From Candidatus Peribacteria bacterium (lineage in GTDB: Bacteria; Patescibacteriota; Gracilibacteria; Peribacterales; Peribacteraceae): a DNA stretch of 64,000 bases. Of this stretch, positions 34,540 through 43,209 are shown in pieces. Positions within the stretch are counted from its first letter, which is position 1, and each line of letters starts with the position of its first letter. The stretch is from NCBI GenBank assembly GCA_020632295.1, contig JACKFU010000001.1, forward strand, positions 186,001 through 250,000, given 5' to 3'. Both the position numbers and the translations under genes were made by a program. The notes beneath the pieces are model-generated. The model saw nothing but the letters and a program-made list of their open reading frames with translations, did no database searches and had not been told where the DNA came from.

Positions 34540-34849
34540 GATGATGGGGAGGGTAGAGAGAGAAGTGCAGTCTTGTCAAAGGGAGAAGCATAGAAAGAAG
34601 GTGCAGAGCTCTGCACCTTCTGTACTATCTTTTCCTCTCTAGTCCTTGCTAAACAGCCAAAAACATTGTGCCGATGTTAATTCTCCTTTCCACTCTGTTC
34701 ATCTTTCGTATTCAACACAATATGGCTTCCATAAGCCAATTACATTACTTTTTGTGTGCATATTTTTTCGCAAGCGAGTATTTTTGGCTTGCGTAAGCGA
34801 TATACGACCGTAGACTTCTTGTTGAGTTACATCTTTTCCCCTTATTTTT
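34540..34849. other. topA-HU divergent intergenic region
   Basis: Contains a 26-bp perfect palindrome at 34596-34621 and AT-rich DNA before HU; no gene seen. Confidence 0.5.
34596..34621. repeat. 26-bp perfect palindrome
   Basis: AGAAGGTGCAGAG and its exact reverse complement with no spacer. One half (AGAAGGTGCAGAG) recurs in the dgt coding sequence at 10-22. Could be an operator for topA/HU, or a dispersed palindromic element. Confidence 0.6.
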
Positions 34850-35125
34850 ATGTCCAAGCAGGATATTATCAACGCCATCGCAGATGCCGCTGGTATCACC
34901 AAGCGCAGTGCAGCTTCTGCCCTCGATGCTCTTGTTACTCTCGTAACCAAGGAGCTTAAGAAGGGTAACTCCGTTACCATCACTGGTTTCGGTACCTTCA
35001 AGGTAAGCAAGCGTGCAGCTCGCACGGGTGTTAACCCACGCAACCCAAGCCAGCGCATTTCTATCCCAGCTATGAAGGTTCCATCCTTCAAGGCAGGTAA
35101 GACACTCAAGGACGCTGTTCGCTAA
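34850..35125 (+). CDS. hup: HU-family DNA-binding protein
   Basis: 91 residues with the full HU/IHF pattern: SKQDIINAIADAAGITKRSA, GNSVTITGFGTFKVSKRAAR, and the arm TGVNPRNPSQRISIPAMKVP. A nucleoid protein that bends DNA. Codon use is strongly biased to a few codons (for example AAG, CGT, GTT), as expected for high expression. A strong hairpin terminator follows. Confidence 0.95.
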   Translation: MSKQDIINAIADAAGITKRSAASALDALVTLVTKELKKGNSVTITGFGTFKVSKRAARTGVNPRNPSQRISIPAMKVPSFKAGKTLKDAVR

Positions 35126-35136
35126 GAACGAGTCTG

Positions 35137-35220
35137 AAGAAGCTAAAGAGTCTAAAGAAGCTAAGGAGAAATGTATCCCTTAGCTTCTTTAGCTTCCTCA
35201 GAATCTTTAGCTTCTTTTTT
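35137..35220 (+). terminator. Rho-independent terminator of HU
   Basis: Long imperfect stem built from repeated AAGAAGCTAAAG-type units: 5' strand 35137-35166, 3' strand 35178-35214, followed by a T-run. The same AGCTTCCTCAG motif appears in the coding start of 52504. Confidence 0.75.
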
Positions 35221-35261
35221 CTTCTCATACACCCGCAACATCTGTACTCTCTACTCCACAT

Positions 35262-35810
35262 ATGGATAGCGCTCTCGTGAAAGACATTGTCGGCCAATTA
35301 CTCACTAAACTTGATCTGCAATTTAGCGATGTTGTAGTAACCGATGAAGAAGATTACACGCGAGCAGAGATTGTAAGTGATACTGCAAGTCGCATTATTG
35401 GCTGGCACGGAGAGACGCTGAATTCCATTCAACACCTTGCAAAATCTATCATTCGTCAGAAGGGTAATTTGGATCGCAGTCCATTTTTAGTACTGGACGT
35501 TGATGGCTACCGCAAGAGCCAAGAAGACAAAGTACGCGCAATTGCCGAGAAGAAAGCAGACTTCGTTCGTCGTACGGGAAGCCGCGTAGCACTCGCTCCC
35601 ATGAGCCCATACTTCCGCCGCATTGTGCACTTACATGTCGCTAGTACCCCCGAACTTGCAGATCTTACCACTGAGAGCTCTGGCCAAGGAGACTATCGCC
35701 AAGTTGTCCTCAAATTAAAAGATGAATCCAAGGTACGCGATGGTGAAGAACTTGCACCTGTCATAGCAGAGGATGAGGGTGATGATGACTTGGGGAACCT
35801 GGATATTTAG
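35262..35810 (+). CDS. khpB: KH-R3H RNA-binding protein (KhpB/Jag-like)
   Basis: 182 residues. The KH domain carries IIGWHGETLNSIQHLAKSII (GxxG as GWHG); the R3H domain carries YRKSQEDKVRAIAEKKADFV and MSPYFRRIVH (R...H). The Jag N-domain is missing, as often in short forms. Acidic C-terminal tail (EDEGDDDLGNLDI). RNA chaperone linked in other bacteria to division and cell-wall control. Follows HU; convergent with dnaJ, stops 3 nt apart. Confidence 0.85.
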   Translation: MDSALVKDIVGQLLTKLDLQFSDVVVTDEEDYTRAEIVSDTASRIIGWHGETLNSIQHLAKSIIRQKGNLDRSPFLVLDVDGYRKSQEDKVRAIAEKKADFVRRTGSRVALAPMSPYFRRIVHLHVASTPELADLTTESSGQGDYRQVVLKLKDESKVRDGEELAPVIAEDEGDDDLGNLDI

Positions 35811-35812
35811 GT

Positions 35813-36889
35813 TCAAACAATTTTTCGCCACTCCTCCATCAGCTTTTTCTCCTGACGAGAGAGCTTCTGTGGGATATCTATATTGATGGTAATGTACTGA
35901 TCTCCCATACGTGAGGAACTTACCTGCGGAAGCCCCTTCCCCTTCATGCGCAGCACCTGCTTTGGCTGCGTTCCAGCTGGCACGCTGAGTATAACGTTGC
36001 CGTGGACAGTCGGCACGCTGATATCGGTACCGAGAATGGCATCAACGACGGGAATGGAAATGATGGAGTGAATATCATTCCCGTGACGCTCGAAACGAGC
36101 GTCCGGTTTGACCTGAATAATAACAAATAAATCTCCTGCAGGTGTGCCGTGTTTGCCGGCATTTCCCTCACCCGTAATGCGTAGTGTTTGACCGTCATCA
36201 ATACCGGCTGGGATGTCGATGGTTACTTCTCGTTTCTGCTGGACGCGCCCTTCTGCCTTACACGTAGTACACGGCTTTTCAGGCACCTGCCCTGCACCGT
36301 TACAAGCTCGGCACATCATCGCCTGTTGAATGGTGCCGAAAAACGACTGTGCGGTTTTCACCACCTGTCCTGTTCCACCACATTCACTGCACGATACTGT
36401 TTTCCCTCCTTGTGACCCAGAGCCCTGGCAATCTGTACAGGAAACAAATGTTGAGATGGCGATTGTCTTTTTGCATCCGTGCAACACTTCTGCAAATTCA
36501 ATGGCAATGCGCACCTGTATATCCTCTCCGCGCTGAGACCGTTGTGTCCGACCACGCCCACCTGCACCTCCACCGAAAAAGGTTTCGAAGATATCACCAA
36601 ATCCACCAAAGTCTCCCTGCTGGAATCCAGAAAAATCGAAGCCACCAAACCCTTGCCCTCCCCCGCCAGAGCCACCAGCCGCCCCAAAGGTATCGTATTG
36701 CTTGCGTCGCTTCTCGTTGCCTAGCACCTCATATGCTTCATTGATTTCCTTGAATTTTGCTTCAGCGTCTTTATCCCCCTTGTGCTTATCGGGATGCCAC
36801 TGCTTAGAGAGATTACGGTAGGCTTTTTTGATATCTGCCGCCGATGCCGATTTTTCGATGCCGAGAATGGAGTAGTAATCACGCGCCAT
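35813..36889 (-). CDS. dnaJ: Chaperone DnaJ
   Basis: 358 residues. J domain with WHPDKHKGD (HPD about 32-34), Gly/Phe-rich linker (about 73-115), four zinc-finger repeats (CTDCQGSG, CSECGGTG, CRACNGAG, CTTCKAEG), and C-terminal substrate-binding domains. Co-chaperone that stimulates DnaK. The fourth finger (CTTCKAEGRV) lacks the usual CxGxG glycine. TATCCT ends 8 nt before the start on the minus strand. Confidence 0.95.
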   Translation of the reverse strand: MARDYYSILGIEKSASAADIKKAYRNLSKQWHPDKHKGDKDAEAKFKEINEAYEVLGNEKRRKQYDTFGAAGGSGGGGQGFGGFDFSGFQQGDFGGFGDIFETFFGGGAGGRGRTQRSQRGEDIQVRIAIEFAEVLHGCKKTIAISTFVSCTDCQGSGSQGGKTVSCSECGGTGQVVKTAQSFFGTIQQAMMCRACNGAGQVPEKPCTTCKAEGRVQQKREVTIDIPAGIDDGQTLRITGEGNAGKHGTPAGDLFVIIQVKPDARFERHGNDIHSIISIPVVDAILGTDISVPTVHGNVILSVPAGTQPKQVLRMKGKGLPQVSSSRMGDQYITINIDIPQKLSRQEKKLMEEWRKIV

Positions 36890-36944
36890 TGCCCGAAAGG
36901 ATACCTGATTTTGATAAACAGTGGCTAGATTTAACGATTTTTGC

Positions 36945-36950
36945 TATAAT
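36945..36950 (+). promoter_or_regulatory. -10 element, leaderless gene
   Basis: TATAAT ends 6 nt before the ATG at 36957; no ribosome-binding site could fit between them. Confidence 0.6.
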
Positions 36951-36956
36951 ATTCTG

Positions 36957-37967
36957 ATGATTCGCGTTAATACACCTATCACGCGCAGGGCACTCCAGTG
37001 GGCAACCATTTCGCTTGGCAGCGCATCACTCGTCATGATTGCGTACGGTTTTACCCATGATACTACTGACATGCTGGAAGCACGCATGCTGCCAGACAGT
37101 ATCCGCGGTCAAATAGAATGGGTGACCATTTCCGCTGACCGTGTTATGTCTGGTGCGACGGTTCCTGCAAACAAGCACGTTATTATTCATATTCCCGATG
37201 AGATCACACGCATTACGCGACGTACGTTGTTTGGACAAAAGGGCGATACCGTACGGTACTGGGGGTACTGCCTTCCACACAACTTAGACGAGGGATATGC
37301 AAAGAGTAAACAGGGGTTCCCTGGCGATCTATTTCTGTCAGAGGCAGAGCGTGAATACCGCAGACAGAAGCTCATTGAAGAGCGCAGACGTACATTTTCT
37401 ATCTTTCAAAATCTGACATTTAATGATCTCAACGAAGTACAGAGTGATCCTATTTCTCGCATTCGTCATCAGATTGATATCTTTAAGGGCGGAGATGTTT
37501 GCTACGTTATGACGGAGAAATCGATTCCAGTTGGTGCAGACATTGATGATGATGGTCTCAACTCTGCGTTGGAGCGCGGGTTTGGTTCTGATGTAAAAAA
37601 TCCTGATACGGATGGTGATGGTATTCTCGACGGTCTCGAGGTGCTCAGGCTTCACTCGCACCCAACGAAACGAGATAGTGATGGTGATGGACTGATTGAC
37701 GGTATCGAAGATAAGAATCGTAACGGTATCGTAGAGCCAACGGAAACCAACCCCATTGAATGGGATACAGATCGTGATGGACTCTGTGATGGTATTTGCA
37801 AAGTAAACAAAGGCCAAGACCTGCGTGGAGAGGATAAAAACCTCAATGGTATCTATGAGCCAGAACTCAATGAATATAACCCTATTAGCAAAGATAGCGA
37901 CGGAGACGGCATTCTTGATGATCATGAGGTATACCTCTGTGTGATTGGTGGTGGAGATGATTGCTAA
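36957..37967 (+). CDS. Membrane-anchored protein with thrombospondin type 3 repeats
   Basis: 336 residues from ATG 36957. N-terminal hydrophobic segment (ISLGSASLVMIAYGF) as signal or anchor, then a beta-rich region. From about residue 195 there is a series of Ca2+-binding DxDxDG loops: DIDDDGLNSALE, NPDTDGDGILDGLE, KRDSDGDGLIDGIE, EWDTDRDGLCDGIC, KDSDGDGILDDHE. These are TSP type 3/dockerin-like repeats, probably making a calcium-stiffened extracellular rod. Two Cys-containing ends (LCDGIC, DDC) may form disulfides. Confidence 0.75.
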   Translation: MIRVNTPITRRALQWATISLGSASLVMIAYGFTHDTTDMLEARMLPDSIRGQIEWVTISADRVMSGATVPANKHVIIHIPDEITRITRRTLFGQKGDTVRYWGYCLPHNLDEGYAKSKQGFPGDLFLSEAEREYRRQKLIEERRRTFSIFQNLTFNDLNEVQSDPISRIRHQIDIFKGGDVCYVMTEKSIPVGADIDDDGLNSALERGFGSDVKNPDTDGDGILDGLEVLRLHSHPTKRDSDGDGLIDGIEDKNRNGIVEPTETNPIEWDTDRDGLCDGICKVNKGQDLRGEDKNLNGIYEPELNEYNPISKDSDGDGILDDHEVYLCVIGGGDDC

Positions 37968-37983
37968 TACTTCTAATTTCCTG

Positions 37984-37989
37984 TATAAT
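37984..37989 (+). promoter_or_regulatory. -10 element, leaderless gene
   Basis: TATAAT ends 6 nt before the ATG at 37996, exactly as at 36945. Confidence 0.6.
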
Positions 37990-37995
37990 AATTTG

Positions 37996-38580
37996 ATGTT
38001 GATCAAACAAGTCACACTGATGGCAACGCTCACGATGATGGCACTCCTGCCAGCAACCGCTCTTGCGTATGTTGAACCAGAGCAAGTGCTTCTGAGTCGA
38101 GAACTCTTCTTGCCTCCAACAGCACGCGATGCCCAGAGCCGCACCACACTGCAAACACAAGAGGCAGCTGCTCGACGTGAGCGTGAACAAGAGAGGGCAT
38201 TTGAACTACAGCACCCTTTTGTACCAGAACCAGTTGTTGAAGAAACAGTCCATGGATCTGCGCCGGAACTACCACAGGGCAATATTATTTATGCCGTTCC
38301 CATTCAGGGGACAACAGGGTTCCCTCAGCTTTTTGGTGCAGCGCCACAGGTCGGTGGCCTGGATTCTGCCAACCTTGAACTTGCTCGTACGATGCGCCTT
38401 CTCTCCCGCGTGAACCAGAACCAAGCGTCTGCTGGTCTTCAGGAAATTCTCCACTCCGGTGCTGACAACCTAGCGCCAACTGGTGCCGGCTCTGTTTTGT
38501 CGGCAACCGTAATGTTCGGTGCAGTGCTCTACACTATGCGCCGGGCAAAGAAACTTGAGGCAGTGGTTCAGCGCGGCTAA
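37996..38580 (+). CDS. Secreted/membrane protein of unknown function
   Basis: 194 residues from ATG 37996. Signal-like N-terminus (LMATLTMMALLPATALAYVE), a charged helical region (QTQEAAARREREQERAFELQ), and a C-terminal hydrophobic helix followed by basic residues (SVLSATVMFGAVLYTMRRAK). That end resembles a sorting anchor, but no LPXTG-type signal is present (APTGAGS precedes the helix). No family recognised. Confidence 0.6.
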   Translation: MLIKQVTLMATLTMMALLPATALAYVEPEQVLLSRELFLPPTARDAQSRTTLQTQEAAARREREQERAFELQHPFVPEPVVEETVHGSAPELPQGNIIYAVPIQGTTGFPQLFGAAPQVGGLDSANLELARTMRLLSRVNQNQASAGLQEILHSGADNLAPTGAGSVLSATVMFGAVLYTMRRAKKLEAVVQRG

Positions 38581-38634
38581 GAATAGCCGCTACCTGGTGT
38601 CTTCAGGGAGTTGTATTTTGTATACTACCCCTCC

Positions 38635-40212
38635 ATGACTCATCTCTCGTTCACCGGAAAGCGCTGGCGACTGCGCACTACAATGCCTGACCGCACCATT
38701 GATCTCAATGCACCGCATACACTGGTCCCGCCGAGTGTATTTCCCGATATGGACAGAGCGGTAGAACGCATTCAGCGCGCACTGCGTGATGGTGAGCGCA
38801 TTGGAATTTTTGGCGACTATGATTGTGATGGCATTACTGCTGTTGCCCAATTAGTTCGGTTTTTTCGGCGTCGAAACAGAGACCCTTGGGTACGACTTCC
38901 GCATCGCATTCACGACGGATACGGACTGAAGGCACACATTGTTCAGGAAGTGATTGATGCGGGAGTAACTCTCCTCATTACTGCCGATACTGGTATCGTC
39001 GCTCTTGCCGAGATTTCCCTGCTTAAGAAGCAGGGTATTGACACCATTGTGACCGATCACCATGCACCACAAGAGGAGCTGCCTCTTGCGTATGCCATTA
39101 TTCACCCTGCACTCAGTCGACATCCGCTTCCACATCCATGTGGTGCTGGTGTTGTGTACAAACTGGTTCACGCGCTTGAAGGCGCCCCATGGGAAGACGA
39201 TAGAACAGATGCTGCCCTAGCGATGCTTGGCACTATTGCAGACCTTGTAGAGCTTCGAGGTGAAAATAGAACACTGACAATACATGGTCTATCTGCACTG
39301 AATACACTCACCAGTGGACCACTGAGCATCCTCCGTGATCATTGCTGTCCGAAGGGCGATATTCATGCAACGGATATTGCGTTTCGCATTGCGCCACGCA
39401 TTAATGCGGCAGGTCGCATGGCATCCCCAGATATTGCTCTACGCGCTCTGCTTGATGGTGGCGAGAGTCTCACCGATCTCGACATGCTCAACGAGCAACG
39501 GCAACAACTAACACGCGAACTCTGCATGCGCGTGACACAGGAAATTGACGACACCACTGTTCCACCACTCCTTGCCTTTGCATCACTCGATTTCCCTCAT
39601 GGAATTTTAGGCCTTATTGCCGGAAAACTCACAGAGCAGTATGGCAGACCGAGCTTGATTGCCCACAGCGATGGAGAAACCTGCACTGCATCACTTCGCA
39701 GTACCGATGCATACAACATTACACTGGGGCTTTCTCGGTGCCGTGACCTTCTCCTCTCCTACGGTGGTCATGCACAAGCAGCAGGTTGTACGTTTGCGCG
39801 ACAGAATTTCGACGCCATCGTCGCAACACTCTCTGCAGACATTCGCACGCATGTCTCACTCGACTCTCTTGTCCCGACTATTGATATTGATGAGGAACTC
39901 TCCCCTGCAGATATCACACTTGCGTTCATTGCATCGCTCAATCGTCTTGAGCCCTTTGGTCAGGGGAACCCCGAGCCACTCTTTGTTATTCGTAATGTAT
40001 CGCTTATACAAACGCGCACCTGCGGACAGGAAAACACGCACCTAACCGGAACGATTCATGGCATCAAATGTGTTGGGTTTACCTTTGGTCAGTTTGCCGG
40101 CATGCGTGACCACGTTGATATTGTCGCCCGTCTTGACCGCAGTGAATGGAACGGAAAAACAGAACCGCAACTTGTGATTGTTGATATTGGGGGTTTAACA
40201 ATTAACAATTAA
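38635..40212 (+). CDS. recJ: Single-strand-specific exonuclease RecJ
   Basis: 525 residues from ATG 38635. DHH motifs: IFGDYDCDGITAVAQLV, LITADTGIV and IVTDHHAPQEELP; DHHA1 region YGGHAQAAGCTF; OB-like C-terminus. RecJ degrades single-stranded DNA 5'->3' in recombination and mismatch repair. TATACT (38621-38626) ends 8 nt before the start. The last codons (LTINN) and the stop are supplied by the repeat that begins the 40204-40653 unit, so the repeat seems to have replaced the original end. Confidence 0.9.
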   Translation: MTHLSFTGKRWRLRTTMPDRTIDLNAPHTLVPPSVFPDMDRAVERIQRALRDGERIGIFGDYDCDGITAVAQLVRFFRRRNRDPWVRLPHRIHDGYGLKAHIVQEVIDAGVTLLITADTGIVALAEISLLKKQGIDTIVTDHHAPQEELPLAYAIIHPALSRHPLPHPCGAGVVYKLVHALEGAPWEDDRTDAALAMLGTIADLVELRGENRTLTIHGLSALNTLTSGPLSILRDHCCPKGDIHATDIAFRIAPRINAAGRMASPDIALRALLDGGESLTDLDMLNEQRQQLTRELCMRVTQEIDDTTVPPLLAFASLDFPHGILGLIAGKLTEQYGRPSLIAHSDGETCTASLRSTDAYNITLGLSRCRDLLLSYGGHAQAAGCTFARQNFDAIVATLSADIRTHVSLDSLVPTIDIDEELSPADITLAFIASLNRLEPFGQGNPEPLFVIRNVSLIQTRTCGQENTHLTGTIHGIKCVGFTFGQFAGMRDHVDIVARLDRSEWNGKTEPQLVIVDIGGLTINN

Positions 40213-40227
40213 CTTTTAACAATTAAC
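40204..40227. repeat. Left inverted repeat of S23 unit
   Basis: Two AACAATTAAC units separated by TTTT. Matches the reverse complement of 40630-40653 at 22 of 24 positions. A further AACAATTAAC copy overlaps its left edge. Confidence 0.75.
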
Positions 40228-40581
40228 TTTTAACTTTTTTATGAATCCGCCGAGTTGGCGGATGATATTTTCCAATTCCTTTTCAATATTTTCATTGTCC
40301 TCCTGAGTGATATAACCATCATCAAAAGCACAATCAAATGCTGCTGCAACTTCATTTGCTGAGGCAACCGACGTTTCAAGAAATCGAGCGAACTCTTTAT
40401 CGGATTGTTTTGCAGATCCTTCTGCAATATTCAAAATAATAGATAGGGTAGCACGCTCAATTTGATCGACTAGTCTATAGCGCTCCTGGCTCGGTAATTC
40501 TTTTAGTAACAATCTAACACGCTTTCGTAACGCTTTAGCTGATGAGTATACTGCAAAGTACTTGAATCGAAATGTTGTCAT
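40216..40581 (-). CDS. Four-helix-bundle (S23/IVP-like) protein
   Basis: 121 residues from MTTFRFKYFAVYSSAKALRK. RYRLVDQIERATLSIILNIA, EGSAKQSDKEFARFLETSVA and SANEVAAAFDCAF are the hallmark of the four-helix-bundle family (TIGR02436), first seen in 23S rRNA intervening sequences and related to the Avd protein of diversity-generating retroelements. Its stop codon lies inside the left repeat and its C-terminal KVNC is encoded by it. The whole gene fits between inverted repeats, like a free-standing intervening sequence. Confidence 0.85.
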   Translation of the reverse strand: MTTFRFKYFAVYSSAKALRKRVRLLLKELPSQERYRLVDQIERATLSIILNIAEGSAKQSDKEFARFLETSVASANEVAAAFDCAFDDGYITQEDNENIEKELENIIRQLGGFIKKLKVNC

Positions 40582-40629
40582 GCAAGTATGATTGCACAAC
40601 GCAAACAAAAAACTATGCATACTGTTTTT

Positions 40630-40653
40630 GTTAATTGTTAACTGTTAATTGTT
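40630..40653. repeat. Right inverted repeat of S23 unit
   Basis: Two GTTAATTGTT units separated by AACT; inverted partner of 40204-40227. Related solo copies occur at 42651-42686 and 51365-51402. Confidence 0.75.
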
Positions 40654-40699
40654 CTCTTGTATCTACAGCCAAAAAATACGTTCTGTTTGCTTGTAGAAC

Positions 40700-40924
40700 C
40701 TACACTGGCACCAATGTCCCTTCCATCGAAAACACTTCTGTAATAGGTGCTTCGAGTGCAGATGCAATCTTGAATGCAAGAAGCACGGAAGGATTTGTGT
40801 CGCCACGTTCAATGCTCATAATGGTCTGTCTGCTGACACCTGTTCGCAGTGCAAGCTCCTCTTGCGTCATCGACTTTTCAAAACGAAGACGACGAATGGT
40901 GTTACGAAGGACAGCAGAGGACAT
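40700..40924 (-). CDS. XRE-family HTH regulator, 74 aa
   Basis: LRFEKSMTQEELALRTGVSR, QTIMSIERGDTNPSVLLAFK, IASALEAPITEVF: a complete HTH_3 domain of the short YgzD/PlcR-like type. A stand-alone regulator with unknown targets. It lies 75 nt upstream of uppP on the same strand and might share its transcript. Confidence 0.85.
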   Translation of the reverse strand: MSSAVLRNTIRRLRFEKSMTQEELALRTGVSRQTIMSIERGDTNPSVLLAFKIASALEAPITEVFSMEGTLVPV

Positions 40925-40999
40925 GAGATGGTTGGGGAACGTGCGAAGTAAAAAATTGTTATCTTAGGTTCGTGCATTGTACTGACTCCACGCTATCAA

Positions 41000-41770
41000 T
41001 CAAGAAAAAAATTTGTGCAATATTGTGAGTGCAGAAAGTGCAAACAAGTACGGTGCAAACCACCCCAAACTTCTGCGCACAACAAAGCTTCGTAGAAACA
41101 TAATACTCAGCAAACTACAGACAAAAGATGTTGCAATCGCCAGTGTAAGGACAGGGAGTGGCGGTAACGTTACCGTGCCATCGATGATGCCCCGCAACGA
41201 CATAAGTGACGCACCTGCAATGATGGGCATTGCCATGAGAAAAGAAAAATCGAGTGCATCTTTACGGTTGAGACCCATCCATCTTCCAGCGCTAATTGTA
41301 ATGCCACTACGTGATATGCCAGGAATAAGTGCAATTGCTTGTGTGATACCGATAATCAATGCCGATCGCATGGTGATGTTGCGATGTTGTTTATGTGGGC
41401 AGCGTTCGCCAACAAGCAAAATGATTCCTGTGCATGCAAATGCAATGCCAACATAGAGTAACGATTGAAAACGCATGGCAATCCACTCTTCTAAAAAGAG
41501 ACCTGTTAGTGCTCCGGGAATTGTTGCGACAATGAGAGGGGGGAGCTGACGCGGATCACGTAGTAACTGTAACCACACCGGTGCATAGGCAATGAGTAGT
41601 GCAAGCAACGTTCCTGCGTGCAGTAAGACATTGAGTGTTTGCATATCATGCGAAGCAATCTGGAGGTGGATGAGCGACTCTGCAAGTACCAAGTGACCCG
41701 AACTGCTTACAGGAAAAAACTCCGTTATCCCTTGAAGAATGCCAAGGCCAATGGCTTGCAGCAGTGTCAT
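41000..41770 (-). CDS. uppP: Undecaprenyl-diphosphatase
   Basis: 256 residues, mostly membrane helices. Both active-site signatures are present: GITEFFPVSSSGHLVLAES near the N-terminus and PGISRSGITISAG in the middle. It dephosphorylates undecaprenyl pyrophosphate so that the lipid carrier can be reused for cell-wall and glycan synthesis. The start overlaps the stop of the DUF368 gene by 4 nt, implying coupling. Confidence 0.95.
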   Translation of the reverse strand: MTLLQAIGLGILQGITEFFPVSSSGHLVLAESLIHLQIASHDMQTLNVLLHAGTLLALLIAYAPVWLQLLRDPRQLPPLIVATIPGALTGLFLEEWIAMRFQSLLYVGIAFACTGIILLVGERCPHKQHRNITMRSALIIGITQAIALIPGISRSGITISAGRWMGLNRKDALDFSFLMAMPIIAGASLMSLRGIIDGTVTLPPLPVLTLAIATSFVCSLLSIMFLRSFVVRRSLGWFAPYLFALSALTILHKFFS

Positions 41771-42639
41771 ACGCGAGAACGATGAGAAATATATTCAACC
41801 ATACCAACGAGCACTGCGCCGATAGCAATAATACCCATGATGACATACGTGTCACCGTCAATTGTCGGTAGTACATTGCTCTCTCCGATTTTCCATGGCC
41901 AGATCTTTCGAAGGCTGCCGATCATGAGACCAGTGAGGAGTGCAACAGTAATGTCGTGATACCGCTGAAAGAGCCAGCCAAGTATCTGCGAGAATGCAAT
42001 GATGCCAACCACTGCCCCAATACCAACGTAGGCAATGGGGAGGAGCTCGCGGTTATTAACCGCAGAGAGAATGAACTCGTATTTCCCAAGAAGAACGAGG
42101 AGGAATGCTCCGGAGATGCCTGGGAGAATCATTGCACAGATGGCAATCGCACCAGAGAGGATAAGAAACCACGGTGCGTCTGGCGTCGTAACAGGTACAA
42201 GGCCAACGACAACGTATGCAACAAGCACACCAGCAATAAGTGCAGCAGCGAGTTGTGGCGACCATTTCTTAATGCGTAGGGCAACGACGAAGACTGATGC
42301 GCTTACAAGCCCAAAGAAAAACCCCCACACGAGAACCGGGCGTTGTTCGAGCATGTACTCAAGCGGGTGCGACAGTGTGAGTCCCGCGAGAATGATTCCA
42401 CTACCAACACTCAGAAGAAACTTCCAGTTCGGAAGTAGGAATGCATGATGCACCTTTCCGTGAATAATATTGTTCCAGAATAACTTCTGTCCGAAGAGTC
42501 GAATGGAATCAACTAACTCTTCGTAAATACCGAGAATGAACGCCATTGTTCCGCCAGAAACACCCGGGACAATATCTGCAGCACCCATGCAGAAGCCTTT
42601 TATTATGAGGGAAAGATATTTTTTTGCTGTTGTAATCAT
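41767..42639 (-). CDS. DUF368 membrane protein (polyprenyl-phosphate translocase family)
   Basis: 290 residues with about eight hydrophobic segments. CMGAADIVPGVSGGTMAFIL is the DUF368 signature and MILPGISGAFLLVLLG the second half-repeat. Members have been linked to flipping undecaprenyl phosphate back across the membrane. The 4-nt overlap with uppP places dephosphorylation and recycling of the same lipid in one operon, which supports that role here. Confidence 0.85.
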   Translation of the reverse strand: MITTAKKYLSLIIKGFCMGAADIVPGVSGGTMAFILGIYEELVDSIRLFGQKLFWNNIIHGKVHHAFLLPNWKFLLSVGSGIILAGLTLSHPLEYMLEQRPVLVWGFFFGLVSASVFVVALRIKKWSPQLAAALIAGVLVAYVVVGLVPVTTPDAPWFLILSGAIAICAMILPGISGAFLLVLLGKYEFILSAVNNRELLPIAYVGIGAVVGIIAFSQILGWLFQRYHDITVALLTGLMIGSLRKIWPWKIGESNVLPTIDGDTYVIMGIIAIGAVLVGMVEYISHRSRV

Positions 42640-42650
42640 GACGCGAGGTA

Positions 42651-42686
42651 AACAATTAACAGGTAACAGTTAACCGTTAACTGTTG
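42651..42686. repeat. Solo palindromic repeat (AACAATTAAC family)
   Basis: AACAATTAAC followed by AACAGTTAAC-C-GTTAACTGTT, a 10-bp perfect inverted repeat around one base. Same family as the repeats around the S23 gene; no gene inside. Confidence 0.6.
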
Positions 42687-42744
42687 TTTTCCGCAATGCC
42701 GAGTATTTGCAAAAACGTACAAAGAATCTGTAAGCTACCTCTTA

Positions 42745-43206
42745 ATGACACCTTCCCCATTCCACGGAATCTTCAGTTCACTCAGTAGTGACTCGAGTCT
42801 TGAGAGCGCAATGTCCGTCGCTGTTCCAACGCTCGACGAACATGAGGAAGACGTTGCTGTTTCCTCTGCAGGAAGCCAAGCAGGACAAATTGCCGTAGAC
42901 ATTTATGAGCTCGAAAACTACTACATTATTCGCGCACCGATTGCCGGGGTAAAACTGAGTGATATTGATATTGAGGTAGATGACAAAGTCCTGACAATCT
43001 CTGGTGAGAGAAAGCCATCCGATACTATTGCTGCAGATCAGTACTACCTCCAAGAATGTTTTTGGGGGAACTTCCAGCGATCTATTACGTTACCAATTTC
43101 CATTGATCCTAAAAAAGTAAAAGCAACTTTCTCAAAAGACTCGGTACTCAAAGTTCTTATTCCGAAAGAGGAGAAGGTGAAGATCGTAAGAATTTCTGAA
43201 GGGTAA
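42745..43206 (+). CDS. Hsp20/alpha-crystallin small heat-shock protein
   Basis: 153 residues. The alpha-crystallin domain spans about 50-150: VDIYELENYYIIRAPIAGVK, DIDIEVDDKVLTISGERKPS and KVKATFSKDSVLKVLIPK, with the usual GVLxxxxPK region replaced by SVLKVLIPKEE. N-terminal Ser-rich arm; the C-terminal IxI motif is read as VRIS. ATP-independent holdase for unfolding proteins. Confidence 0.9.
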   Translation: MTPSPFHGIFSSLSSDSSLESAMSVAVPTLDEHEEDVAVSSAGSQAGQIAVDIYELENYYIIRAPIAGVKLSDIDIEVDDKVLTISGERKPSDTIAADQYYLQECFWGNFQRSITLPISIDPKKVKATFSKDSVLKVLIPKEEKVKIVRISEG

Positions 43207-43209
43207 ACG

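Noticed and set aside
36957..37967. EF-hand signalling protein
   Set aside because: The DxDxDG loops come in tandem in a membrane-anchored extracellular context, matching thrombospondin type 3/dockerin-like repeats rather than paired EF-hands.
40216..40581. Diversity-generating retroelement (Avd homologue)
   Set aside because: No reverse transcriptase, template repeat or variable repeat nearby; only the four-helix-bundle gene is present.
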